A stretch of 15,804 bases of DNA from positions 1-15,804 of the forward strand of contig CALLYR010000159.1 of assembly GCA_937859005.1 (NCBI GenBank), written 5' to 3'. Position numbers and translations under genes: made by a program. The DNA is from an uncultured Paracoccus sp. GTDB lineage: Bacteria; Pseudomonadota; Alphaproteobacteria; Rhodobacterales; Rhodobacteraceae. The notes below the pieces were generated by a model. The model made no database searches. It was not told the origin of the DNA and was given only the letters and a program-made list of their open reading frames with translations. This document shows positions 7,478-14,676 of this stretch, piece by piece (the stretch's first letter is position 1; each line of letters opens with the position of its first letter).

Positions 7478-7844
7478 ACGCTGCGCCTCGACGCCCCAGA
7501 CGACGGCCGCATTCGCCCGCACCATCGGACCGGCCGAAGGGCTGGACGATCCGGCGCTGACCGGGAGGGCCGATCCGCAGAGGCGACCGACGGCCGCGAT
7601 CCCGCAGCACGCGATCACCATCGCGCGCGATACCGTTACGGCTGAATTCGACGGCGCCTTGGGACCGAGCCTTGGCCCCCACGGGAAATGCGGCGATTGA
7701 TGACCGTCCGGCGGACGCGACCCTGACCGATGGCAGCGGCGCGATCTGGACAACGCAGGAAGGTGAGCTGCAACTCTGCGCCACAACATGTCCGGGGACA
7801 CCCGCCTGATCGGTCTGGCCAACGCTGCGGCGTCAGGCTCATGA
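7478..7844 (+). pseudogene. Possible frameshifted coding relic
   Basis: Three short open segments in changing frames read like protein and follow on from each other. Segment 1 ends at a TGA at 7698-7700 and contains AITIARDTVTAEFDGALG. Segment 2, one frame over, runs from about 7696 to a TGA at 7807-7809 and contains DATLTDGSGAIWTTQEGEL. Segment 3, back in the first frame from about 7776 to a TGA at 7842-7844, contains MSGDTRLIGLANAAASGS. Two opposite frame changes would join them into one chain. I do not recognise the family. It could be a decayed gene or a chance effect of GC-rich sequence. Confidence 0.3.
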
Positions 7845-7921
7845 TCCGCACGGGGCAGCGTCCCGGTCCGATCGGAACCAGTGGGGCTTTACGGACCGAG
7901 GCCGGGGGCTTTTTCACGCGC

Positions 7922-7941
7922 ACCGGGCCGGGCGGCCCGGT
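7922..7941. repeat. Perfect 8-bp stem hairpin
   Basis: ACCGGGCC (7922-7929) and GGCCCGGT (7934-7941) are perfect complements around a 4-base loop. There is no T tract on either side, so the direction and role are open; it could end transcription of the RTX gene from the right or be an extragenic palindrome. Confidence 0.4.
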
Positions 7942-8057
7942 CCCTTTCCCTCGGCAAGCGCGCCCCGACCCTCCGTCCGGGCCGGGGCGCTTGCCAGACG
8001 GCCGAGACCCCGGCCGCAACCATGTGCGGGGCATCCTGGGACCTGCACGGCAAGGCC

Positions 8058-8071
8058 CCTGCCCCGGCAGG
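8058..8071 (-). terminator. Small hairpin after the RTX gene stop
   Basis: CCTGC and GCAGG (8058-8071 overall) can pair around a tight loop about 24 bases past the stop of the minus-strand RTX gene. It lacks a T tract; weak support. Confidence 0.2.
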
Positions 8072-8094
8072 ACGGGGGCAAGGGCAAAGTCGCT

Positions 8095-10629
8095 TCAGAA
8101 AAGATCGGCAAGCGTATGGTTGGCAAAGACATAGGTGTCGTTGCCGAAGACCAGCAGGACATCGCTGCCGCTTTGCGTGACGCTCGGGCAGGCCGGCGCC
8201 GCCGAGATGGAGGCCAGCCCTTCGCGGCCGCTGATCGTGATGCGGTCGATGCCGGACTGGAAATCCTCGATCACGATGCGGCTTGCAGTGGGGGCAAAGG
8301 CGTTGGTGAAGACGAAGTGATCGACGCCGCCCCCGCCCGCCAGCTTCGTGGTCGCACCATCGGCCAGATCGACATACAGCATGTCGTTGCCGCTGCCGCC
8401 ATCGATCCGGCCGCCGCCGCCGTTCGCCTGCAGGACATCGTTGCCGTCCCAGCCGAACAGGATATCGGCGCCGGCCCCGCCCGACAGCGTGTCGTTGCCG
8501 GACCCGCCTTCCAGCGTGTCGTTGCCCAGACCGCCGACAAGCGAATCGCCGTCTGCCCCGCCTTGCAGCCGATCCGCGCCGTCTCCGCCTTCGAGCGTGT
8601 CGCAGCCAGCCCCGCCCACGAGGCTGTCGTTGCCCGCCCCGCCCGTCAGCCGGTCGTTGCCGCCCTGCCCGTCCAGCGTGTCATGACCCATGCCGCCGGA
8701 CAGCGTATCGGCCCCCTCGCCCCCGAACAGGGAATCCTGGCCCTCGCCGCCATCCAGGCTGTCGTTGCCAAGCCCGCCATGAAGAACATCGCTGCCGCCC
8801 CGGCCGGCGATGATGTCGTTCCCCTCGCCGCCGTCGATCCAGTCGGAGGCCATCGTGCCCTCGACGATGTCGTTGCCGCCCAGCGCCTCGATCCGTCCGC
8901 CCGCCCAGGTCAGGGCGTCGAAATCATGGTCCTGGAATCCGATGGCAATCCGCTCGGCCCCGTCAGTGCCGTGGACGCAACCGTCGGGATAACGGGCCTT
9001 GACGTTGAGCAGCACGACCTCGCCCGCGGCGGTCCCCAGCACGATGTCGTCGGCCACGCCGTCGGCATCGGCATCCCTCAGGCTGCCCGCCCCGATGGCG
9101 CGCGCGTCATAGGCGATGCTGCCGATGGTCAGGCTGTCGCCTTCGGCCTGCGAGAAATCGGTGATGACATCGCGGCCGCCGCCCGTGAGGATGAACCGGT
9201 CCGCCCCACGGCCGCCGGTCATCACGTCGCTTCCGCCCCCGTCGCAGATGTGGTCGTTGCCGTTGCCGCCGGACAGAACGTCGTCCCCCGCGCCCCCCAT
9301 CAGCGTGTCGGCATCGCCTTGGCCGAACAGATGGTCCCGGCCGCCGGTGCCGCGCAGGACATCGTTGCCATAGCCGCCGTACAGCATGTTGATCGCCCGC
9401 GCGATGCCGGTCAGGGTGTCATTGCCGTCGAAGCCGGCCGCATAACCCACCCCGTCCAGAGACAGGATCGTCCCATCCTCGGCCCGGACGCGGCCGGGCA
9501 GCAGGGTGGCCGTCAGCTTCTCGTGCCCCGCATGGACCGGATCGCGCTCGTCCAGCAGAAAGGCGTTCAGGCCGTGGGCATGGCTGTCGGGATGCAGAAA
9601 GCTGAGATTGCCGTTGCCGTCGATGGTGACAAAGCTCGACGCGCCCGTCTGGGCGGCCGGGAACCAGCCGATGCCGATTCCGCGGTCGGCGAATTCCTCA
9701 TAGGCGCGGGCCATCCAGAAACCGGCATCCTGGGTCCCGACCTTGTTGACGGAATTTCCGGCCGCATTCGTTTCGGTGATGATGAGATCGTCGGACCCCA
9801 GGACACCGTAATTCGCCTCGATCAGCTGTGACAGCTGATCGGTGGTCTGATTGCTGTTGCCGCCCAGCCATCCGGGATAAAGATGCCCCGACCAGACCAG
9901 CTGGTCGCCGGCAGCGGCGCGAATCTGGTCCAGAACGCTGATCCCGCCGTTCCTAGTATTTGCCAGGATGTCGAAGCGGGCCGAATAGCTGAAGCCGCCG
10001 ACAAGGATCTTGGCGTCCGACCGGGCCTCGATCTGTTCAACCAGACCGGCCATGTGATCGCCATACATGCGGACGAATTCGCCGGTGTGGCCGGCCAGCT
10101 TTTCGGCCCGGGCATAGGTTGCGGGCTCATTGACGGTTTCCAGGCCATAGACGGCGGCCTTGACGCGGCCATGTCCGTCCAGCCAGTCCAGCATTCGAGT
10201 CCAGCTGTCCTGCATCCGGGTCAGGATGTCGCCCGCAAGTTCGGTGCGGATCTGCTGGAGCGTCGCCGTATCGGCATCGCCGAAGCCCTGCGCCTCGCCA
10301 TCGGCATAACAGAAGACGAAGTTGAATCCCTGCTTCGCGGCTTCGATCAGGAAGCGTTCATATTCGGGATGAAGCGATCCGTCGCGATTGAAGGAATAGG
10401 CATTGAATCCCAGACGGAGCGTGGTGACCTCGGGCAAAGCGGCCCGAAGGCGGATGGCGAATTGCTCGGGCTTGTGCTCCATCCCGGCGGGAATGGTTTG
10501 GTATTCGGACTGCCAGATGTATGGCTTGTCCCGATCGGTGATCGTGGTGCCGGCTTTCAGGTCAGCTTCCCATTTGTCCTGGGCAAAGACCTGCAGATTG
10601 ATCATGTTGATGCTGGAAGTGGACGACAT
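8095..10629 (-). CDS. Secreted RTX protein with N-terminal glycoside hydrolase-like domain
   Basis: This protein has 844 residues. Positions about 20-370 look like a TIM-barrel hydrolase: YGLETVNEP, with probable acid/base Glu168 in NEP, and LIITETNAAG, with probable nucleophile Glu286, match the clan GH-A arrangement (GH5/GH39-like) in order and spacing. Two blocks of GGxGxDxL-type calcium-binding nonapeptides follow (about 396-483 and 581-753), each ending in a DF...GD/ID module like those of serralysin C-termini. The chain ends NHTLADLF, as in type I secretion substrates. No Sec signal peptide is seen, consistent with export by an ABC/MFP/TolC system, which is not in this window. The likely role is hydrolysis of an extracellular polysaccharide, its own or foreign; the substrate is unknown. 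I chose the ATG at 10629; a TTG at 10641 is less likely. Confidence 0.88.
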   Translation of the reverse strand: MSSTSSINMINLQVFAQDKWEADLKAGTTITDRDKPYIWQSEYQTIPAGMEHKPEQFAIRLRAALPEVTTLRLGFNAYSFNRDGSLHPEYERFLIEAAKQGFNFVFCYADGEAQGFGDADTATLQQIRTELAGDILTRMQDSWTRMLDWLDGHGRVKAAVYGLETVNEPATYARAEKLAGHTGEFVRMYGDHMAGLVEQIEARSDAKILVGGFSYSARFDILANTRNGGISVLDQIRAAAGDQLVWSGHLYPGWLGGNSNQTTDQLSQLIEANYGVLGSDDLIITETNAAGNSVNKVGTQDAGFWMARAYEEFADRGIGIGWFPAAQTGASSFVTIDGNGNLSFLHPDSHAHGLNAFLLDERDPVHAGHEKLTATLLPGRVRAEDGTILSLDGVGYAAGFDGNDTLTGIARAINMLYGGYGNDVLRGTGGRDHLFGQGDADTLMGGAGDDVLSGGNGNDHICDGGGSDVMTGGRGADRFILTGGGRDVITDFSQAEGDSLTIGSIAYDARAIGAGSLRDADADGVADDIVLGTAAGEVVLLNVKARYPDGCVHGTDGAERIAIGFQDHDFDALTWAGGRIEALGGNDIVEGTMASDWIDGGEGNDIIAGRGGSDVLHGGLGNDSLDGGEGQDSLFGGEGADTLSGGMGHDTLDGQGGNDRLTGGAGNDSLVGGAGCDTLEGGDGADRLQGGADGDSLVGGLGNDTLEGGSGNDTLSGGAGADILFGWDGNDVLQANGGGGRIDGGSGNDMLYVDLADGATTKLAGGGGVDHFVFTNAFAPTASRIVIEDFQSGIDRITISGREGLASISAAPACPSVTQSGSDVLLVFGNDTYVFANHTLADLF
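8371..8889 (-). repeat. Main RTX nonapeptide repeat block
   Basis: Around 18 tandem copies of a 27-bp unit encode GGxGxDxLx peptides (protein residues about 581-753). On the + strand they appear as recurring GTCGTTGCC and CCGCC words. Known RTX repeats fold into calcium-bound beta-rolls outside the cell. Copy number differences between strains are likely. Confidence 0.9.
9181..9444 (-). repeat. First RTX nonapeptide repeat block
   Basis: Around eight to nine GGxGxDxL-type units (protein residues about 396-483) lie directly after the hydrolase domain. A segment with a calcium-type DADADGVADD loop (518-527) separates this block from the main one. Confidence 0.85.
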
Positions 10630-10743
10630 CTGAACTCGCAATCCTTGAAATGAAAACAGGCAAAAAATCTTGTGCCCGGCCGGGCGAATGTGCCCTGGCC
10701 GGCCGTTCTGACTTCTTTCGCCCCGTGAAAATGGGCGGGAAGT

Positions 10744-10783
10744 GGTTAATTTCCTGTAACCGCGCGAATGATTCTTCTCGCGC
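10744..10783 (-). promoter_or_regulatory. Two adjoining inverted repeats upstream of the RTX gene
   Basis: GGTTA (10744-10748) / TAACC (10757-10761) with an 8-base spacer is followed without a gap by GCGCGA (10762-10767) / TCGCGC (10778-10783) with a 10-base spacer. They lie 115-154 bases upstream of the ATG in an AT-richer patch. Spacing and symmetry fit binding sites for dimeric regulators, the first loosely recalling TTAA-type alphaproteobacterial sites. I cannot name the regulator. Confidence 0.4.
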
Positions 10784-11015
10784 CTCGGTTGAATAAGATC
10801 GCCTTATAGGGGATCCGCCTGCACCGATCCCGCCGTTTTGACAGGGCAGGACAATTTGTCGCAGGCCTGCCCTGCGGGCGCAGGCTTCAGCGCCGGTCGG
10901 CACGGTTCTGTCAGCATTGGGTGAGACCTCACGAGGGCCCGGGGGGGGCGGATATCCGTCCCGAGCGCATCCGCCATGGCTGGCGCAGCATCCCGCCGAA
11001 GCGGAGGTTCGCCGT

Positions 11016-11054
11016 CCCTTCGCCCCGTCCGTGCGGGGGGGGCGTCACGAAGGG
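11016..11054. repeat. REP-like extragenic palindrome
   Basis: CCCTTCG (11016-11022) pairs with CGAAGGG (11048-11054), enclosing a nested CCCC (11023-11026) / GGGG (11035-11038) stem. The minus-strand translation contains TPPPHGRGEG, a phrase that often results when extragenic palindromes of proteobacteria are translated. Only one copy is in the window, so its repeat status is inferred. Confidence 0.4.
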
Positions 11055-11289
11055 GGAAGCAGTCGTTCCTGCGATCAGGGGCGGGCGGCCAAGGACGCGC
11101 GATCGATCCTCGGGCCACACCGAGCACACGGATTCACGAACCACTATCCATCCCGGCGGTCGGAGGGCCGAGGGAAGCCACGATCCTGACCTGTCATGAT
11201 GGCGCGATGCGTCCACGATGACCCTGAACGCGGGAAGGTTCTGGCGGCGGCCGGGATAGTAACGGACGCAGCCTTCGAAGGCGGGCGAT

Positions 11290-11727
11290 CAGTCGTCAAG
11301 AATCTGCGCCGGCAAACCCATGCGATGTGCCGCCCGACGATGTCTTCGGGGACATGGGCGATGTCATGCCCGCTTGCTGCCGCCTCGTCATGACGTAAGG
11401 ACTGTTGAAGGTCGGTTGATCGCCGCTTCTGCCCCTCCTTCCCGAACTCCCAAGCATAAAGCTCCCCGGCCGTCTTGCGGCGCATGTTGTGCCGATGTGC
11501 CGGATCAGTTCCTGCGGATGTTCGGGCCTGCCCCGTGCGGCAAGGCAATCGGGCGAATCCGCCGCCACCAGCCGGCCGTCGGCACCGATCCGAACCGTGA
11601 TCCTGTCCTTTTCGACGCTTTCGCCCAACTGGACGCCGGCAGCGAAGTCCTTCTGGAGAATGCTGCGGAAGCTGCTGTCGCGGATTTGCCATGCGCGTCC
11701 CTCGGGACGCGCCGAAAAGGCGATCAT
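11290..11727 (-). pseudogene. Possible broken gene of unknown family
   Basis: From the ATG at 11727 the minus strand encodes a protein-like segment (starting MIAFSARPEGRAWQIRDSSF and continuing through IGADGRLVAADSPD) up to about 11480. In that frame it then turns into Gly/Ser/Arg-rich sequence. From about 11485 a different frame becomes protein-like instead (MRRKTAGELYAWEFGKEG, then HDIAHVPEDIVGRHIAWV), ending near 11290. The simplest reading is one gene with a frameshift around 11460-11490; two overlapping small genes, or chance, are alternatives. I do not recognise a family. Upstream on its strand lies the start region of the divergent 2H gene. Confidence 0.28.
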
Positions 11728-11855
11728 GTCGCTGCACGCAGCCTTGGCCGGGATGCGAGGCGCCGCGCGAAGAACGGGGCAGCTTCTTCCTGGAACCGGT
11801 CTCGCGGCGCTGCGGTTGGTTATCCTGGTTGATATCCGATGAGGGCGGGAAGCGG

Positions 11856-12287
11856 ATGGCGGACAGCAGGCGGGATGCCAGGGATGCCCATGCCGCGTCG
11901 AAATCGACGCAGGGACGCGATGTGATCGGCTGGAAGATCGACCCCGACCAACGGGACCAGTTGCTCGGGCGGTTTCCCCCCCACTATGCGGATGCCGTCG
12001 CCGACCATGTCACGCTGGCCGCTCATGTCGGCAAGGAGGCGCCGCTTCCGTGCGAGACCTCGGGCGAGATCATCGGCATCAGCGATGACGGAAACGGGGT
12101 CGAGGCGATGGTGGTCCGGATCGGCGGCACGGCCGAACGTCCCGATGGCAAGACCTATCACATCACCTGGTCGCTGGACCGCTCGAAGGGACGAAAACCC
12201 GTCGAGAGCAATGACGTCATCGCCCGGCTCGGCTGGCAGGACCTGGATGCGCCGGTCCCGGTCCGGTTGAATCCGGCGCGCTTCTGA
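11856..12287 (+). CDS. Compact 2H-phosphoesterase-like protein
   Basis: I know no named family member with certainty, but this 143-residue protein has two H-x-T motifs with hydrophobic neighbours: DHVTLAAHV (His51, Thr53) and YHITWSLD (His102, Thr104). Paired HxT/S motifs are the catalytic signature of the 2H phosphoesterases, which hydrolyse cyclic 2',3'-phosphates or 2'-5' bonds in RNA and nucleotides. The 51-residue spacing is shorter than in typical members, so this would be a minimal version. Between the motifs is an ETSGEIIGISDDG strand-turn region; after the second comes a GRKPVESNDVI segment that may also be conserved. The N-terminal 20 residues are polar and variable-looking. The ATG at 11856 follows GGGCGGGAAG; the upstream opening to 11691 looks random. 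A HAD phosphatase follows 51 bp later, suggesting a functional pair. Confidence 0.75.
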   Translation: MADSRRDARDAHAASKSTQGRDVIGWKIDPDQRDQLLGRFPPHYADAVADHVTLAAHVGKEAPLPCETSGEIIGISDDGNGVEAMVVRIGGTAERPDGKTYHITWSLDRSKGRKPVESNDVIARLGWQDLDAPVPVRLNPARF

Positions 12288-12294
12288 AAGGGTT

Positions 12295-12323
12295 CAGCGC
12301 CGCGCATCCGCTGGCGGGCGCTG
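12295..12323 (+). promoter_or_regulatory. Intercistronic hairpin between the 2H and HAD genes
   Basis: CAGCGCC (12295-12301) and GGCGCTG (12317-12323) are perfect complements with a 15-base loop. The stem lies between the 2H stop and the HAD ribosome-binding site (GAGGGG at 12330-12335). It could tune the ratio of the two products; no T tract follows. Confidence 0.35.
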
Positions 12324-12338
12324 CTGATCGAGGGGACG

Positions 12339-12818
12339 ATGCCGCAACTGTTTCTCGACTGCGATGGCGTGCTGGCCGATTTCGACGCCTATGCGACTGA
12401 ACTGCTCGGCATGCCGCCGCGCCAGTTCGAGGCACGCCACGGCCCCAAGCGGTTCTGGGGCCGGATCGCGGCGCACGACGATTTCTTCTTCAAGCTGCCG
12501 CTGATGCGGGATGCGCGCGAGCTTTGGGACGCACTCGCCCATCTGCATCCGATCATCCTGACCGGTCTGCCGCGCGGCGACTGGGCGGGACCGCAGAAGA
12601 TGCGCTGGGCGGCCGAGCATTTTCCGCAGGCCCGGATGATCACGACCATGGCGCGGGCCAAGCGCGACCACATGGAGAATCCGGGCGACGTCCTCGTCGA
12701 TGACCTGCTGAAATACAAGGCTTTGTGGGAAGAGGCGGGCGGCGTGTTCGTGCATCACCGGAACGCGAAGGCGACGCTGCGGGAACTGAAGGCGCGCGGC
12801 ATCGACGTTCGGGACTGA
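12339..12818 (+). CDS. HAD-family phosphatase, 5'(3')-nucleotidase-like
   Basis: This 159-residue protein shows the HAD motifs in order: FLDCDGVLADFD with nucleophile Asp7 and Asp9, LTGLP with Thr75 (motif II), Lys108 in ARAKRDHM (motif III) and DVLVDDLLKYK with Asp121/Asp122 (motif IV). Length and the arrangement of FFFKLPLMRDARELWDAL before motif II resemble the 5'(3')-deoxyribonucleotidase (NT5C) branch, which removes phosphate from nucleoside monophosphates. A polynucleotide end phosphatase cannot be excluded. It follows the 2H-like gene by 51 bp in the same direction and is probably co-transcribed. The ATG at 12339 has GAGGGG only a few bases upstream, a short spacing. No signal peptide; cytoplasmic. 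Confidence 0.85.
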   Translation: MPQLFLDCDGVLADFDAYATELLGMPPRQFEARHGPKRFWGRIAAHDDFFFKLPLMRDARELWDALAHLHPIILTGLPRGDWAGPQKMRWAAEHFPQARMITTMARAKRDHMENPGDVLVDDLLKYKALWEEAGGVFVHHRNAKATLRELKARGIDVRD

Positions 12819-13875
12819 GGCCGCGGCCGCAAGCTGTATCTGAGGACCGCCGGCCTGCCCATGGCCCGCCTGAGCGGCCGGAAAAGGTCTGGCTCCGTCC
12901 TGCCCCGGCAGCCGCCGCATTCGGCTGCTCCGGTGTCCATGTGGAAACGGACTGCTGAACGGGCCGGTTGTCGAGGCCGGTGTTCGCGATGTCGGGGAGC
13001 GGGGGGCAATCCCTCGTGCCCATGCTGTCCGGCGCCCTGCGGCCGAGTGCAGGACCGGAAAGGACGCAGCTCGTCCAAGAGGACTCGGCCTGGCAGGAGC
13101 CAGGGCAGGCCGGGATCTGGTGCACGCCGCGCCTTTGATCGCACGGCAGGCTCGCCGGGAATCGGGTCCATTCTCCTGAAAGGGCGGATCGCACACCGAT
13201 GGTGCGGGGCGCTCCGGTGCAAACTGCAAAAAAACCTTCCACGCCGGAAACGCAATGAGGCGTGATTGCATCCAATGGGCAGGAGGGATGGGAAAAGCCT
13301 TGAATGCAAGTTCCGCCCAGCCCTCGGAATCCCATGCACCCGCACCGAAGATGCCATGTATTACGCGAATTTCCCCGTCCTGGCCGCCACTCGCCGCCTT
13401 GTTCTGACCGCCATGCCGATGCTCTTGCGGGCCTCTGGTTCAATGTCGTCCCCGTGCTGGCCCATACCGCCAGTCCCGAGGCCGATCTTGTCGCGCCTGC
13501 GGCAAGGGACGAGGCCTCCGCCTTCGATGTGCCGATACGCCGCCGCAACCAGCTTGTATTCCGCACCGCGCAGCATCCTCAACAGCGATGCCGAAGCCGA
13601 GGAGACCGCGAAGGGCGCCTGGCCGCAGGTCTGGCCCGGCCCCGGCCGGTTCCGCGCCGAAAGCCGGTGCCTCGACCCGGATCGCCCGCATTGCCGGCAA
13701 CGAAGCCCTTGGGCGTCTGCGCCGCACCGGCGCCTTCGCCTTTGGCGGGACGCGCTGCGGCCGTATCGCGGCGGGCGTCACGGGGCGGGCCACGGCCGAG
13801 GGGCTTTGCGACAAGGACGGATCCGGTCTGCCGGCTCGGATCTCGGCGACGAGGCGCATGGAAGGAGGCGCGCAA
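12819..13875. other. 1-kb stretch without a recognisable gene
   Basis: Open frames exist on both strands but their translations are Arg/Pro/Ala-rich or low-complexity, and none shows a family motif. An AT-rich patch at about 13220-13270 contains the inverted repeat GCAAT (13252-13256) / ATTGC (13265-13269). A frame from 13588 runs into the oxidoreductase remnant but looks random before 13876. Confidence 0.5.
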
Positions 13876-14676
13876 ATGGCTTCACCCGTGAACGAAGGGC
13901 CCGGTCCCGACCTGACGCAAGGCGTCACGCCGGCCGATTTCGCCGGCAAGGCGATGCCGCGCAGCCATGCCGGCAAGAAATCGGCCCTGCTGATGCGCCT
14001 GAGCGACAAGGTGCTGGCGGCGGGGGCGAAATGCACCCATCCTCAAGGTCCGCTCGATCAGGGGCTGGCCATGGGCGAAATGCTGCGCTGTCCGCTGCGC
14101 CATGACTGTTTCTCGCTGCGCACCGGCAAGGCGCCGGGGGCGCCTGCCGTCGCTCCCGTTCCCTGCTGGAAGGTCGGACATCGGGGCGAACGCATCCTGA
14201 TGCGTGAACGAATTGCCGCCCCTGGGGCGCCGCCGGCGGCATTGCAGCCGGATCAGCCGCGCGAAATCGTCATCATCGGCGGTGGTGCGGCGGGCTTTGC
14301 CCAGGCCACGGTGCTGGCGACCGACCGCGGTATCCTCGCCGCCGGCGACGCAGCACGCGGGCCCGGTGGCGCGGCCATGCGGGCCAGGCATCGGGTGGCG
14401 GCAGAACGCCGGGGCCGGGCCGGGGCCGAGGACATGCCGGGCGCAGGCGGACCCTTCCGGCATGTGCCCTTCTTCCGGAGCGCGCATTGCGCAACCGCCA
14501 TCCGCCATGTCGGCCGTGCCGAAGCCTGGGGCGCGGTGGCGATCGGGGGGGGCATTGCCGCATGCGATGCCAGCGCCAGGCATTGCAAGGAGGGAAGGAC
14601 GCTTGCTGCCGCCACCATCGGCCGCGATATCGCGGTCCTCGAACGGGGGCAGCCTCTGGCCGGGCTGGCCCGATGA
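13876..14676 (+). pseudogene. Remnant of a Rieske/FAD-dependent oxidoreductase with in-frame internal deletion
   Basis: The 266-residue frame matches the two ends of AIF-like Rieske-FAD-NAD(P)H oxidoreductases but lacks the middle. Residues 10-112 are the Rieske domain: CTH (53-55) is intact, but the second motif reads RCPLRHDCF where relatives have CPWHHACF. The ligand His at Cys72+3 is Arg75, so the [2Fe-2S] site is probably lost. EIVIIGGGAAGFA (130-142) begins the FAD fold. At about residues 143-152 (nt 14300-14331) the sequence jumps to ILAAGDAAR (153-161), normally more than 200 residues later. The C-terminal domain follows with worn motifs (VPFFRSAHC, RHVGRAEAW). A good AAGGAGG precedes the ATG by seven bases, and the stop overlaps the patatin start. 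It probably makes no active enzyme; a shortened product with a new role is conceivable. Confidence 0.82.

Larger units (their letters stand above)
7229..8094. other. 866-bp stretch without an intact gene
   Basis: Between bfr and the 3' end of the RTX gene no intact gene is visible. The stretch holds the hairpin after bfr, fragments of possible coding sequence in shifting frames (see 7478-7844), a strong hairpin at 7922-7941 and a small one at 8058-8071. The remaining open frames on both strands are Arg/Pro-rich and look random. Confidence 0.5.
10630..11855. other. 1.2-kb gene-poor stretch between the RTX gene and the 2H protein
   Basis: The first 170 bp are the RTX gene leader and probable promoter, including T-rich leader sequence. 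Beyond that I see a hairpin repeat near 11016-11054 and a possible broken minus-strand gene at 11290-11727. The remaining open frames on both strands are GC-driven and unconvincing. Confidence 0.5.

Noticed and set aside
8371..9444. Regular short repeats that might be a CRISPR array
   Set aside because: The period is 27 bp without unique spacers and it encodes GGxGxDxL peptides in frame, so these are RTX repeats.
8116..9831. A 571-codon + strand open frame opposite the RTX gene
   Set aside because: It is the antisense of the RTX repeats. Its Val/Ala/Pro-rich periodic translation mirrors the repeated codons, and the minus strand carries the hydrolase and RTX motifs.
13588..13875. Longer start for the oxidoreductase remnant
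   Set aside because: The added 96 residues match nothing in the family, while AAGGAGG sits seven bases before the ATG at 13876, where relatives begin.
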